Assembly (NCBI GenBank): GCA_021292165.1
Contig: CM037876.1
Location: 284,988,521-285,052,520 of the forward strand
Length of the DNA stretch: 64,000 nt
Reading direction: 5' to 3'
Origin: Shinisaurus crocodilurus
Lineage: Eukaryota > Chordata > Lepidosauria > Squamata > Shinisauridae
The translations under genes were made by a program, and so were the position numbers. A model generated the notes under the pieces. It saw only the letters and a program-made list of their open reading frames with translations. It searched no databases and was not told the origin of the DNA. Positions 43,940-55,011 of this stretch are shown one piece after another (the stretch's first letter is position 1; every line of letters starts with the position of its first letter).

Positions 43940-44111
43940 GCAAAGGCGGTCGAAGAGGAACTGAGGAGACGGGCGGGAGCCGCGCTAAGGAACACGCGCA
44001 GGGGGGAGGGGCTCCCGCCCAGCTCATCTCAGCTGAAGAAGTTTCCGATCGATCTCAGCGCAGGCGCAGAGAACCCATATGTGTGTGAAGCACAGAGACC
44101 ACGAAGAAGGA
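43940..44111. repeat. DIRS-C right inverted terminal repeat
   Basis: Reverse complement of the left terminal repeat over about 150 bases, then a unique outer end GAAGCACAGAGACCACGAAG that is complemented in the internal region. Confidence 0.85.
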
Positions 44112-44269
44112 AGGATCAAAAACCACTGCTTGGACAACGGGCGCCAGGCAGTGTGGGGGAGGGTGTATAACGTGTTAATAATCATCACCTGTAATGTAGT
44201 CCAGGGGCAGATCTACATTACACTGTAGATCTTCAAGTTAGCAGAACACTCTTGTTAAATGTACTGCAG

Positions 44270-44940
44270 TTATCCTGGTTTGCCACCCCACACCTAACTT
44301 CGTAGCAGTAGAACCGAATGTTGCCTTGAACAGGTTTTTTTTTAAAAAAATTCTTCATCATCTCTGTGCAGGTGCGAACGAGCACAGGAGCGATCTTTAA
44401 AAAGAGAAAGGAAAAAGCTCTTCCGGCCCCTCACAAAAAAGGAGAAGGAGGGTGCGGCTGCCACCACCACCCTCCCACAGGGTCGGGGTGAAGCCAGCAG
44501 GATCAGTGTGCCCCTCTCCTCCCCCCAAATGCAATTTCCCAAAACAGTGTTCCTCCTGTCCTGAGTTTCCCAAGCACAAGGCTCCTGTTAAATCAATATG
44601 ATTCACTTGGGAGTAAGGGCATTGGAGAGAATATGATTTACTTCTGAGCAGACATGCCTTTTAGCTAATTTACAGCTCCCTGTTCTCTGGGCAAGGAGGT
44701 GAACATGGCTGTTAAAAAGGGGGGAAGCCTCCCACCCTGTCCCCTCTCAAACTTCATGGCAGTTATCCTGGGGTTACTGCCTTTCACATGCAGGGGAAAC
44801 GGCCATTTAACAAGAAAGGTATGTGTTTTCTTGTCCACCGTCTATGCGGAGGTGCACACGTACGCAGGAGTGAAATTGTTATTTTTAAAAAGCACCCAAA
44901 CACAATTTCCCAAAGCAGCCTGCTCAGAGGTGCACAGGAA
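44270..44940. repeat. Dispersed repeat, copy 1
   Basis: Matches 55890-56585 in the same orientation: GGTTTGCCACCCC, CATCTCTG(T/C)GCAGGTGC, GATCTTTAAAAAGAGAAAGG, TTCACATGCAGGGGAAA. About 650 bp. No coding potential conserved. Family not recognised. Confidence 0.65.
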
Positions 44941-44980
44941 CATTAACGACAACAACAACAACAACAACAAAATATATATA

Positions 44981-45230
44981 CAGTCATGCCTTGGATTGAG
45001 AGCATAATTCATTCCGGAAACGTGCTTGTAATCCAAAACACTCTTATATCAAAACGAAATCTCCCCCCCAAAAATTGTTCAGAGATTTTTAATTTAAGCC
45101 GTACTACAGTACTTGTATTGCAAGACATCACTTGTATATCAAGTCAAAAAATTTTAAATAAATATTTAAAAATTTGCTTGTCTTGCAAAACACTCTCAAA
45201 CCAAGTTACTTGCAATCCAAGGTATTACTG
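44981..45230. mobile_element. Complete pogo/Tigger-like MITE with TA duplication
   Basis: 250 bp with inverted ends CAGT(C/A)ATGCCTTGGATTG and its complement, flanked by TA on both sides. Same family as the ends of 26223-27604. Confidence 0.75.
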
Positions 45231-45589
45231 TATTAACAAGCTTCCAGGAATGAAGGCGAACTGTTGCACAACAACAAATGGCAGATACCTCTCTTCCTCA
45301 CCAGTTTGGGAGACAAGCGTAATGCTGCATTTTCCCCACCCCTCGAAAACTATTGGCTAACTGCAGTGATGACACTTTCATGGCCACACCTTGGACAGGC
45401 AACGACAGCACCAGTTTAGCACCCACTAACCGTATACTGCGACAGTGAACCGCAATAACGGGGGGAAAACGTGATTAACCTAGTCCAGGAAATTCCGGAA
45501 GAAACAAAGAATGATTACACAAGACTAGCGTGACCAGCACTGAAAAGTGTGTGCATTGTGTGCCCCTCAAGCAGTACAGTACTTTTAGG

Positions 45590-46003
45590 GATGTAACCGC
45601 GAGTCTTGGGGGGGGCTGAAAGTGGGCCGTAAGCGGGCCACTCACCCCCCCCGAGACTCTCGTGACTTACCTTCCCGCCGCTCGCTCCAAGACGCGCTGG
45701 AGAAAGGAGCTCCTGGTCCCCACAGCGCGTCTATTTCCTGTTCCCTGGTGCTGCGTTTTTACCGTAAAAACCAGGGCAACCCAGCTTGAAACGGCCACGA
45801 TTTGCTATTCGTGGCCGTTTTAAGCTGGGTTGCCCTGGTTTTTATGCTAAAAACGCAACACCAGGGAACCGGAAGTGATGCAATGGGTTCTCCGTTATGT
45901 AACTTCCGGTTCCCTGGCTCTGCGAGCGGCGAGAGCACGGCGAGAGCGGGCGGGGGGTGCTCCAGAGCACCCCTGAGAGCAGGTAAGCTCCCACTCACTT
46001 TAC
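45590..46003. mobile_element. GC-rich foldback element
   Basis: Begins TAGGGATGTAACC (compare CACATCCCTA ends elsewhere). At 45755-45855 a long hairpin: AAAACCAGGGCAACCCAGCTT, a short GCTATTCG-type centre and the complement. The right edge abuts the CR1 3' terminus at 46004. Confidence 0.6.
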
Positions 46004-46083
46004 ATAGAATCATAGAAAAGTAGAGTTGGAAGGGGCCTACAAGGCCATCGAGTCCAATCCCCTGCTCAATGCAGGAATCCAGG

Positions 46084-47924
46084 TCAAAGCATCCCTGACA
46101 GATGACTGTCCAGTCGCACCTTGAATGCCTCCAGAGTGGGAGAGCTCACCACCTCCCTAGGTAGTAGGTTCCATTGTCTTATTGCTCTGACAGTCAGGAA
46201 ATTTTTCCTGATATTTAGGTGGAATCTGGGTTCCTGTAATTTGAGCCCATTATTCCGTGTCCTGCAAACTGGGATGATCGAGAAGAGATCCTGGCCCTCC
46301 TCTGTGTGACAACCCTTCAAGTACTGGAAGAGTGCTATCATATCTCCCCTCAGTCTCCTCTTCTGAAGGCTAAACATGCCCAGTTCTTTCAGTCTCTCCT
46401 CATAGGGCCTTGTTTCCAGTCCCTTTATCATCCTTGTTGCCCTCCTCTGAACCCTCTCCAGTTTGTCTACGTCCTTCTGAAAGTGTGGTGCCTAGCACTG
46501 GACGCAATACTCAAGATGAGGCCTAACCAGTGCCGAGTAAAGGGGAATTATCACTTCACACGATTTGGAAGCAATACTTCTATTAATGCAGCCCCAAATA
46601 GCATTTGCCTTCTTTGCAGCCACATCGCATTGCTGGCTCATATTCAGTTTGTGATCTACAACAATTCCAAGATCCTTCTCATATTGTTGAGCCAAGTGTC
46701 CCCCATTCTGTAACTCTGCATTTGGTTTCCTTTCCCTAGGTGCAGCACTTGGCATTTATCCCTGTTAAATTTCATTCTGTTGTTTTCGGCCCAGCGCTCC
46801 AGCCTATCGAGATCTCTTTGAATTTTGTTTCTGTCTTCCAGAGTATTAGCTGTTCCACCCAACTTTGTGTCATCTGCAAATTTGATAAGCATTCCCTGCA
46901 CCTCCTCATCCAAGTCATTAATAAAAATGTTGAAGAGCACCGGGCCCAGGACCAAGCCCTGTGGTACTCCGCTCGTTACCTCTCCCCAGTTTGAGAAGGA
47001 ACCATTGATAAGCACTTTTTGAGTCCGATTCTGTAGCCAATTGTGGATCCACCTGATAGTTGTTCCATCTAGCCCACTTTTAGCTAGCTTGCTAATCAGG
47101 ATATCATGAGGCACTTTGTCGAAAGCTTTGCTGAAGTCCAGGTATATTATGTCCACAGCATTCCCGCAGTCCACAAGGGAGGTTACCCGATCAAAAAATG
47201 AGATCAGATTAGTCTGGCAGGATTTGTTCTTGACAAATCCATGCTGGTTTGTAGTAATCACTGCATTGCTTTCAAGGTGCTTGCAGACTGACTTCTTTAT
47301 AATCTGCTCCAAAATTTTCCCAGGGATTGATGTCAGACTGACTGGCCTATAGTTCCCAGGTTCCTCCTTCTTGCCCTTTTTGAAGATGGGAACAACATTT
47401 GCCCTCCTCCAGTCATCTGGCACTTCACCTGTCCTCCATGATTTCTCAAAGATAATAGACAGTGGTTCTGAGAGTTTTTCTGCCAGCTCCTTTATTACTC
47501 TAGGATGCAGCTCGTCAGGCCCTGGAGATTTAAACTCGTTCAGAGTAATCAGGTGCTCCTTGACTATTTGCCTATCAATCTCAAGCTGCAATCCTGCCCC
47601 TTCCATCTGCTCTTCAGGTTTGCCAGGGGGGTCATAGACCCTCTTTTGGGAGAAGACCGAGCCAAAGTAGGAATTGAACACTTCTGCCTTTTTCTTGTCT
47701 TCTGTTATCAATTTACCATCCTCATCGCGTAGTTGAACCACCATTTCTTTCCTCTGTCTTTTACTATGCACGTATCTGAAGAAAGCTTTCTTGTTGTTTT
47801 TAGCATCCCTCGCTAACCTTAGCTCATTCTCAGCTTTAGCCTTCCTAACACTATTCCTGCAGTTCTGTGCTACCTGCCTGTACTCTTCCCTTGTAGCCTG
47901 TCCTTCCTTCCACTTCCTATACGT
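46084..47924 (-). pseudogene. CR1 reverse transcriptase (ORF2 C-terminal part)
   Basis: The best open part is 46656-47924: AEVFNSYFGSVFSQKRVYD, NYRPVSLTSIPGKI, NQHGFVKNKSCQTNL, IYLDFSKAFDKVPHD, TSGVPQGLVLGPVLFNIF and the catalytic KFADDTKLGG. A frameshift near 46710 moves the rest to another frame ([26 protein letters not shown]), and a second to 46431-46084 (RLKELGMFSLQKRRLRGD). Inactive through shifts, and cut off from its endonuclease by the MITE. Confidence 0.85.
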
Positions 47925-48426
47925 CAGGGATGGGGACTCAGACTCGACTTGACTCGTGAGTCGGACTGAGTCCCCCCTCTGACTCGAGTCAGACTCGAGT
48001 CCCAATATTTTTAATGGGCCTCGAGTCGACTCGAGACCAAGGACTCGTGTTCCAAAATCGTGTTCCTCAAATGCAACATGGATAGGTTTTAGGAAGTATA
48101 GCAAGTTTATTTTTTAAAATCATTTTCCTAATATGCAACCTTTAGACATTTTGGGTTTGTCTGCCTGGTCTGTTCTTGCCAAAATCAGTTGCAGAGTTTT
48201 GAAATAAAAAGGCACACTTGTGCCTAGAATTTATTTAAGCCACACATCTGAAATAGCCTTATTTTGTTGCGGAAAAAACGCATTGATTTTAATAGGGACT
48301 CGTGGAGTCAGCTTTGGGAGTGACTCGTGACTCGTGAGTCACCATTTTGGACCAAGGACTCGGACTCGGACTCAAGTCCAAAGACTCGTGACTCGACTCG
48401 AGACCAAGGACTCTTCAACATCCCTG
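47925..48426. mobile_element. hAT-like MITE inserted in CR1
   Basis: Ends CAGGGATG and CATCCCTG, 502 bp, flanked by CTATACGT (47917-47924) and CTATATGT (48427-48434), an 8-bp duplication with one change. The interior is rich in GACTCGAGTC-type short palindromes. It supplies the first 60 codons of an apparent 482-codon frame that is otherwise CR1 reverse transcriptase. Confidence 0.85.
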
Positions 48427-49456
48427 CTATATGTGTCCTTTTTTGTTTTCAGGTCATCTTTGAGTTTATTGTGAAGCCACATTGACTTCTTCTGTTGCCC
48501 TCTGCCTTTTCTCCTTGTGGGAATTGTTGGCAATTGTGCCTTTAAAATTTCCTTTTTAAAAAACTCCCACCCATCCTGGGCTCCTTTACTCATTAGAGTC
48601 GCTTGCCATGGGACCTCACTTATCATTGTTCTGAGTTTGTTAAAATTGGCTTTCCTAAAATCCAGGGTACGTGTTTGGCTACACTCAGCTTTTGCTCCCC
48701 TTAGAATCAAGAACTCAAGTATAACATGGTCACTTTCCCCCAGAGTTCCCGAAATTGCCACTTTATCCACTAACTCGTCTCTGATGGTTAGAATCAGGTC
48801 AAGGATAGCCGCTCCTCTAGTTCCTTCCTCCACTTTCTGTAGGAGGAAGTTATCAGCAGCACAACTCAGAAATTTCTTGGAGGGGCCATGCTTGGCTGAA
48901 TAAGTCTCCCAACAAATATCAGGGAAATTGAAGTCCCCCATTACTACCACATCATGCCTCCTTGAAACAATGGCAATTTGCTTTTCAAAAGTTTCATCCT
49001 CGTCTTCTCCTTGATTGGCTGGTCGGTAGTAGACTCCAACTGCCATTTTCGTTTTATTCTTTGCCCCTTTTATTTTAACCCAGATGCTCTCAATGGGGCT
49101 GCCAAGCTCCTCTTCCTGTATCTCTGTGCAGAGAAACGTATCTTTAACACAAGCGCAACTCCACCTCCCTTTCTGTTGCTTCTGTTTCTTTTGAACAAGT
49201 TATACCCTTCAATTGCTGTATTCCAGCCATGGGAGTCATCCCACCAGGTTTCAGTTATCCCTATCAAGTTGTACTTGCCCTCATGTGTCAAGAGTTCAAG
49301 TTCGTCTTGTTTTTTGCCCATACATTGGGCATTAGTATAGAGGCATCGAAGACTATGTGCTTTATACTCCGACTTTTTCCCTACATTTTGTGGTAGACGA
49401 TCATTGAGCACCACTGGAGCTGTTCTCTCCGTTGTGGCACAGCGGCCTTCTTCCAT
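48427..49456 (-). pseudogene. CR1 endonuclease (ORF2 N-terminal part)
   Basis: Apurinic-type endonuclease in two frames: 49456-49070 with SLRCLYTNAQCMGKK, YNLIGITETWWDD and GGGVALV; and 49046-48427 with AVGVYYRP, the catalytic VVMGDFNFPDICWE and LGESDHVILEF. A frame break near 49060 and the MITE downstream make it inactive. Confidence 0.85.
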
Positions 49457-49494
49457 TGGAACCCCCGAGTTTATGTCTCCCTCCCCTGTTGGAT

Positions 49495-49719
49495 TCAGTT
49501 TAAAGCCCTCTTGATTAAGTTCCTCATGCTGTGGCCAAACACATTCTTCCCAGTCCTTGTGAGGTGCAACCCATCCTTTGCCAGAAGTCCATCTTCTAGG
49601 AAGTGTAGCCCGTGGTCCCAGAATCCAAATCTCTCACGTCGGCACCACCTTCGTAGCCAGTCATTCACATCACTAACTGCAATAAACCTTAGGTGTGGAT
49701 CCAGCCCAGGTGGGAACAA
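49495..49719 (-). pseudogene. CR1 ORF1 C-terminal end (esterase-like)
   Basis: A minus-strand frame of 74 codons has WDHGLHFLEDGLLAKDGLHL and TRTGKNVFGH, typical of the end of the esterase-like ORF1 of CR1. The rest of ORF1 is missing, so the copy is 5'-truncated here. Confidence 0.7.
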
Positions 49720-49730
49720 AAGCAGGCAGA

Positions 49731-50139
49731 AGGGGGAGGGGAAAAGGTGTTTGTGATGGGCAGCAAGGTTGGGAGTGGTGGCTGGGTTAGGAGAATGTCA
49801 AGCCTCAGTTCATACTAGAGGCACCAGGAATGGGGAGTGGGTGGGTGGGTGTGGAATGTTTCTCTGCGGTGATGGAAACAGCCAGCAAAAGCAGGAAAAG
49901 TGACAGGAAGAGAAGCGTGGGGCAACATACACAGGAATGTTTTTTCAATGGGAACAGACAACAAAAGGGATATCGATCAGCAACAGGGAGGTAGAAAAAG
50001 GGTTAAAGATTCCTACAGGAGGAGGGAGAGGGGAGCACTCAGCAGACCAATCACGAACAGGCTGTCTACATAGAGAGGGAGCGATGGACCCTGGGATGCA
50101 TGCCTGGAGGGGGAGGTAGGACTGGGTGGGAACAAAACC
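49731..50139. other. Purine-rich intronic DNA
   Basis: GA/GG-rich stretch with no recognised gene or element. Confidence 0.4.
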
Positions 50140-51070
50140 ATGATAACAACCAGAAACAATGACTGTCTGTCAGAACCATCGTTGTAACTTACCATCAATC
50201 ATGGCAACTTACCACGGTAGCTTGTTGTGTCGTGCAAACCCGCCCAGAGAGTATACAAAGGGACTTTGCCCAAGCTTTAGCTCAGCTGGATGGGAGATCT
50301 TCACCAGACAACCTCCTGGTGGATCTCCCTTGCACCTAAGCCTTGGGAGCTTTCCTGAGCAGTGTCCTGTGTACTATCTATTGAAGACCTTGGCAGTTTT
50401 TTCTAGTGTAAAGTAAAAAATAAACCTATTTGCATCCTCTCTGGATCAATGTTCATGGCTGGTGCCTGCTGTACTTTGACAGCAGGCACCTCCCGGGACA
50501 TTGCTCAGGCAAGGCTTCCCATTTTGGACGCACACAAGTGTGCATGTCTGCACTTGTGCAAGACTGCCTTAAAAAAATTAACAAAAACATTTAACAAAAA
50601 TATTTGCACAAATTCCTTGTGCTTAAAAATAAATAAATAAATAAAAATGGGTGGTGAACCAGTAATAGCACCTCCAAAGTGCCACTTTGGCAATTTGCAG
50701 GGGCTGTCACTGGGGAACACCAAACCAATGACGGTTGCTACACCATGCTGCTTGGGCATCGGTGGGACGGCTGTCACTGGTGGTGGCCCAGGAGAGCTTG
50801 GCAACAGTGGCAAGGTGCTTTTGCTGCTCTTGCTGAGCGGCTCACTCACCACTTCCCTGTACACACATTGGGGTCGGTTGCCCGGGTAAGGACAACAAGA
50901 CAACCCATCACGGATACAACAACCACAAAAACAAGCTATGGGTTGTCAGAGTGGCTTATTGCCCACAAATAAGCCACCCTCCAGGAAGCCGTTCAGGTTC
51001 ACATGACATGACAACCCACCATGGCTAGTTACCCACAATGGGTTGTCTTGTTGTGTGAACCCAGTCATTA
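50140..51070. repeat. Non-autonomous DNA element, inverted relative to 24030
   Basis: Right end has ACAACCCACCATGG and GGGTTGTCTTGTTGTGTGAAC; left end has GTTGTAACTTACCAT and TTGTTGTGTCGTGCAAACC, roughly inverted. The interior matches the repeat at 24030-24760 in opposite orientation. It ends just downstream of the 51 kb exon's donor. Confidence 0.5.
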
Positions 51071-51176
51071 TATGGCAAGAAAGAACATGAAAGCATACTG
51101 AAGACACAAGCATTTCCAACAGAATTTCTCAGGTAGGAAGGATACTTCTGAATTCTACCATTCTTCTGCTCCCTAC

Positions 51177-51315
51177 CTGAAATTTTCCATTTTGTTCTGT
51201 TGTTGACTTCTGTTATTGTTATAAAATAAGGAGATGTCAAGTTTTGAGAACGACCCTCATCCTCAACAGTGAAATGGAGAGCAAGGTCTACTACTGGAAA
51301 TTTCATTCGCAGAAC
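51177..51315 (-). CDS. CATSPERB: CATSPERB-like exon
   Basis: 139 bp, entering in phase 0 (acceptor CTGTAG) and leaving in phase 1 (donor GTAGGG). It encodes 46 residues plus one base: RMKFPVVDLALHF, EDEGRSQNLTSPYFI, TEVNNRTKWKIS. Two N-x-T/S glycosylation sites (NLTS, NNRT) fit an extracellular domain. The next exon is 18 kb downstream past DIRS-B, DIRS-C and CR1. Confidence 0.8.
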
Positions 51316-52457
51316 CTACAGATTCAAGTTACACAGAAATTACTGATATTAAAATAATGATGTACTTCATCGGCATAATAACTTCCATCTTCTATGGATT
51401 TAAATGGGATGAGTTAAGCATAACTTTTTGCATTTTATGTTTTTAACATATTGTAACTGCCTTGATAACTTCAACTATTGGGTGGTTTAAAAGTACAATC
51501 AATCGATCTCGGTTAGTTCTGCTAAGCAGGAGGGCTAATGCAATTCTTGCCTGTCCCAGGGCTGTCCTTGCATTGGATAGATGGGAAATTTGAATTAGCA
51601 TCACCCTGAAGTAGGCAATAGTTCCTACTTTGCCAAAGAATGAGAATTTTTGGGGCAGGCTATGGCTGTTTCCTTTGGATGAGAGAGGACAGGAGAGATA
51701 TGATGTCTGTAATATATGCTTTATTTTCCAATATATAAGCCGTGCATTCTAGAGGCCAATAGGCACTCCTTCAGCAAGCGGCATATCTCCAAGAGCAACT
51801 TGTGCACCCCTGAAGAAGAGGTTTCCCTATTTCCAACTAACTTCAGCAAAAAATTATGTTCCAAAACATTATTTTGGTGTTCCTGTCCCGCAAGACAAGG
51901 CTTGATTAGCTTGCAGTAATGAAACAGACTAGGAGATGACTAGAATGCAGATGAGAAAAAATTCAATATGAATGCACCGGTAAGAGCGCATTCATGGGAG
52001 TTGGCAGGATTTTTTCTGGGGTGGGGAGGGGGCAGCAAAAGTTGTACAGCAGTTTGTGGTTGTAATTCGCACACATACACTACAACACACCGGACACCTG
52101 TGCACTTTCCTTCTGTCTGCACTTTGTTGCTTAGCGTCTCATTCCATGACATTTACAAGGCTACACAGAGTAGTAGAAGATCCTGGGACTTGAACAGCAC
52201 TAATGCAGAAGAGTGTTATATTCATGAAGCATCATGAACTCCAACAAAACTATATTTGGAGTGAGGGGTAAAAAACACACACCTAGGAACAAGAGGGGGG
52301 AAAAACCCAAATGCACAAACACAGTACAGCTGTCTTAAGACTATTGTGTCAGATATTTTATGGCATTGCTGCCCTTATTATAACATTGACAACTTCACAT
52401 GACTTGTCCTAGAATAATGTCCTTCATCTTGGCTACATTGGTGAACACTCTCTAGAA
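51316..52457. other. Intronic DNA without recognised gene
   Basis: A worn L2-type tail is possible near 51440-51510 (ATTGGGTGGTTTAAAAG). Nothing else recognised. Confidence 0.4.
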
Positions 52458-52592
52458 CAGTCTTCCCCAACCTGGTGCCCTCCAGATGTTTTGGACTACA
52501 ACTCCCAGCATTCCCAGCATTAGTCATGCTGACTGGGGCTGATTGGGAATGAAGTCCAAAACACCTGGAGTGCAGCTGGTTGGGGAATGCAG
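52458..52592. mobile_element. Palindromic hAT-like MITE
   Basis: Inverted arms CAGTCTTCCCCAACC and GGTTGGGGAATGCAG, flanked by CTCTAGAA (52450-52457) and CTCTAGAG (52593-52600). 135 bp. A fragment of the same family lies near 7860. Confidence 0.75.
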
Positions 52593-52739
52593 CTCTAGAG
52601 AGTAGCAGTTGAGACAATGGGGAGTGTCTTCAGCAATGGGAGAAGAACTGGGTATTCTTGATCAGGGCTTAGTGTCTTAGAGGAACCTGGACTACTCTCT
52701 TTACTTTCCACATTGTTGTCAGCCACTTTTTTTATCAGC

Positions 52740-53222
52740 TAACAATGCAACTTTTGGATCGCTTGCATTTTGAACTGCAGCAATGTTCTTTTGGAATTGC
52801 ATATATTTCCTGTAACTGCACCTTTTGTGTATGGTCGCTACTAGTCCATTCCAATATGGCTTGGACCACTGGACCAGGTACCTTAAAGGATGCTCTCATA
52901 TCAGCCTGCATGTGTACTGATGTTATCTTAGGAGGCTTTCCTCCAAGTGCCCCTACTAAGGCAGGTGTCAAGAGGGCTCCTTGGTTGTGACACCACATTT
53001 ATGGAATTCTCTCCCAAGAGAAGTTTGCTTGGCATCAACATTACTGTCTTTTCAGTGCCAGGCAAGTACCTTTTTATTTTCCCATGCTTTTAAAATGTAT
53101 TTTTATTTTAACATGTTGTAGTTTACTATATTCAGTCTTTATTTTTGAATTTTATCTGGTCTTTGTAAACCATTCTGGAGGCATTGCTTTCAGTATGCAA
53201 ACCTTTTAAATAAATAATAAAT
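52740..53222 (+). mobile_element. L2-type LINE 3' end
   Basis: Reads TTGPGTLKDALIS in a broken frame, then ATTTATGGAATTCTCTCCC (the LWNSLP region), and ends with TTGTAAACCATTCTGGAGG and an AAATAAAT tail at 53222. It stops only about 30 bp from an exon donor of the CATSPERB-like gene. Confidence 0.65.
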
Positions 53223-53253
53223 TAATTCAAATTTTGTGGCAGATAGTGCTTAC

Positions 53254-53364
53254 CTTCTCCTTACAGTCTGAAAAGGCAACAGAAAATGACAGCTTCATAT
53301 TTTTTGTACATTCACATTCAGCTCGAGTTGACTTGTTAGCACATTGCTTGTACTGTCCAGTAGC
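53254..53364 (-). CDS. CATSPERB: CATSPERB-like exon (cysteine-rich)
   Basis: 111 bp, phase 0 at both ends, acceptor TTCCCACAG and donor GTAAGC. It encodes 37 residues with four cysteines (QYKQCANK, AECECTKN, FSDCKEK), as expected for a disulfide-bonded extracellular segment. An N-x-S/T site (NKS) is present. L2 and SINE fragments flank it closely on both sides. Confidence 0.8.
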
Positions 53365-53391
53365 CTGTGGGAAAAATATGGAAACTGAATA

Positions 53392-53642
53392 TATTTTATT
53401 TATTTATTATTTATTTATTATATTTATACCCCACCTTTTTTCCTGCAAGGAACCCAAGGCGGCTTACATAATCCTCCTCCTCCTCTCCATTTTATCCTCA
53501 CAACAACCCTGTGAGGTAGGTTAGGCTGAGAGTCCATGACTGACCCAAAGTCATCCAGTGAGTTTCATGGCTGAGCAGGGACTAGAACCCAGATCTCCCG
53601 AGTCCCAATCCAACACTCTAACCACTACGCCACACTGGCTCA
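53392..53642 (-). mobile_element. Sauria-type tRNA-derived SINE
   Basis: On the minus strand the head reads GTGGCGTAGTGGTTAGAGTG (box A-like) and GGGTTCTAGTCC (box B-like), followed by a body with AACCTACCTCACAGGG and a tail GGTGGGGTATAAATATAAT with TAAATA repeats. The promoter boxes show tRNA origin. Confidence 0.75.
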
Positions 53643-54179
53643 GTTTCTGCCATCATTCTGAGATTTTGAAGGCAAACAATGAATAAACAAGGCATTTTTC
53701 TATTTTGCATACAAGGGGGAAACAACAACAATAATAAATAATTTGGATAATACTCAAGCTGAAAATTATCTAGTCTCTATCCCAGCTGACCCTTTTTCAG
53801 CCATCACTGTTCCCATAGATGTTTGTGGGTGGTGAGTTGAGATGGGATGGGATGGAATGGGATGGGGGTGTCAGTGAAGGCTGGGGCTCAAAGTGTGGGT
53901 TGAGCAAGGCCCTGCTTAGCTCACATCTACTTGTAAGTAATTGATCAGAGTTGTTCACTTTTATCAGCACCTTTTTTCAGTTGTCCACAACATCCCTAGG
54001 ATTGCAAGTGTCAGATGGACATGCTTTTACTCTGCGGGCTACAACAAATATATGCCTCCCAATTTTATTGTATTTATTTAATTTTTATTGTTGTAATATG
54101 TTATGTTTTTTAAATTATATGTATACCACCCTGGGTTCCCTTATATATAAAGGAGTGTGTTAGAATTTTAAATAAATAC

Positions 54180-55011
54180 TGTGGCGGACTGGACCTGGTC
54201 CGTTGCGCGGGTTTGGCACCTTAGGGGTTAACCGGCACCGTCGTGCCCTGCAGGGGCTCTCTAAGACTTTATTTCTAGCCACGAGTGATATTGACATGGA
54301 ATCCCCTAGAAACACAAGGAAGCTGTAATCTCATCAATTTAAAAAGAGTTTAATGGAGCCGAACTAATAGACTACAGGAATTTCACAGTGTAAACATAGC
54401 AGTCAATATAGATAGCAGAGCGGAAGTATTCAATTTGATTACAAGGTAGCTTAGCTTGAATACAGAAAGTTACCTTACATCAGAGAATCCGACTCACTGA
54501 TCTGCCGTAGCGGCTTGCATAGCCGGTCTCCGGGCGCCATGCCTGGGGTTGGATTGTGCTGGGTCCCGACCGGAGTCCAGGACCCGGTCTGTGCAAACCT
54601 GCACAAAACTTCCAACAACCACCTGATCCCTGTGTACTTGGTTTTCAACCCTCCCTTGGCCCCCTACCCTGCCCCTGATGATCAGGTGGCCAATTGTGCC
54701 CTGCAGGGTGATGACGCCTCTCGGGCAGGCATCTCCTGGGTGATCTGGGGTACTTGGCAGTTCTTTGAGACTGCTTCTCACCTCTTGGCATTCCGGCCCG
54801 ACCCCGAGGGTAGGTGTGATTGCTCCCATTGAGAGTATGCAGATGTGGCGATGCCGGGGTGGTCACGTACAACCAGTTGGTTCAGACTGTGTCGTTTACC
54901 CCCCCCCAGGTGAGGATTATGCAGAAAGGTGGGGGGAAATGCAGGCTGTCAGCTAAAGGGGAAGAACTGGGCAAAGGTCTGCTCACTGTGTGTGCTCTGG
55001 CTTTCTCCACA
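54180..55011 (-). repeat. Solo LTR related to the Gmr1-like LTR
   Basis: 832 bp, TGTGGCGG...CTCCACA, flanked by the perfect 5-bp duplication AATAC (54175-54179, 55012-55016). On the minus strand AATAAA lies near 54270, close to the 3' end. The 3' end (complement of GGGTTAACCGGC and GCGCGGGTTTGGC) lines up with the end of the LTR at 6170-6216, so it belongs to a related family. No internal part remains. Confidence 0.8.

Larger units (their letters stand above)
38061..44111 (-). mobile_element. DIRS retrotransposon C, nearly complete
   Basis: About 6.05 kb. Inverted terminal repeats, an internal complementary region, a gag-like frame, reverse transcriptase/RNase H and tyrosine recombinase are all present in DIRS order on the minus strand. 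The gag frame has one internal TGA and a frameshift near 41850; the RT frame has shifts near 41395 and 40470. The recombinase domain is intact. No target duplication is evident, as expected for tyrosine-recombinase integration. It lies in the 18-kb intron of the CATSPERB-like gene, in sense orientation. Confidence 0.9.
46004..49730 (-). mobile_element. CR1 LINE, long copy, 5'-truncated
   Basis: The 3' end at about 46004-46080 has the CR1 terminal text (complement of TAGAATCATAGAA, then CAAGGCCATCGAGTCCAATC). Going upstream it holds reverse transcriptase, endonuclease and the end of ORF1. A hAT-like MITE interrupts it at 47925-48426. The 5' break is near 49730. It lies in the 18-kb CATSPERB-like intron, sense to the gene. 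Confidence 0.9.

Noticed and set aside
28120..44111. CRISPR-like or other array of short repeats (repeated AGGTTGCTTACCTG and GAGACCACGAAGAAG motifs)
   Set aside because: These are the terminal and internal complementary repeats of separate DIRS elements, not evenly spaced units with spacers.
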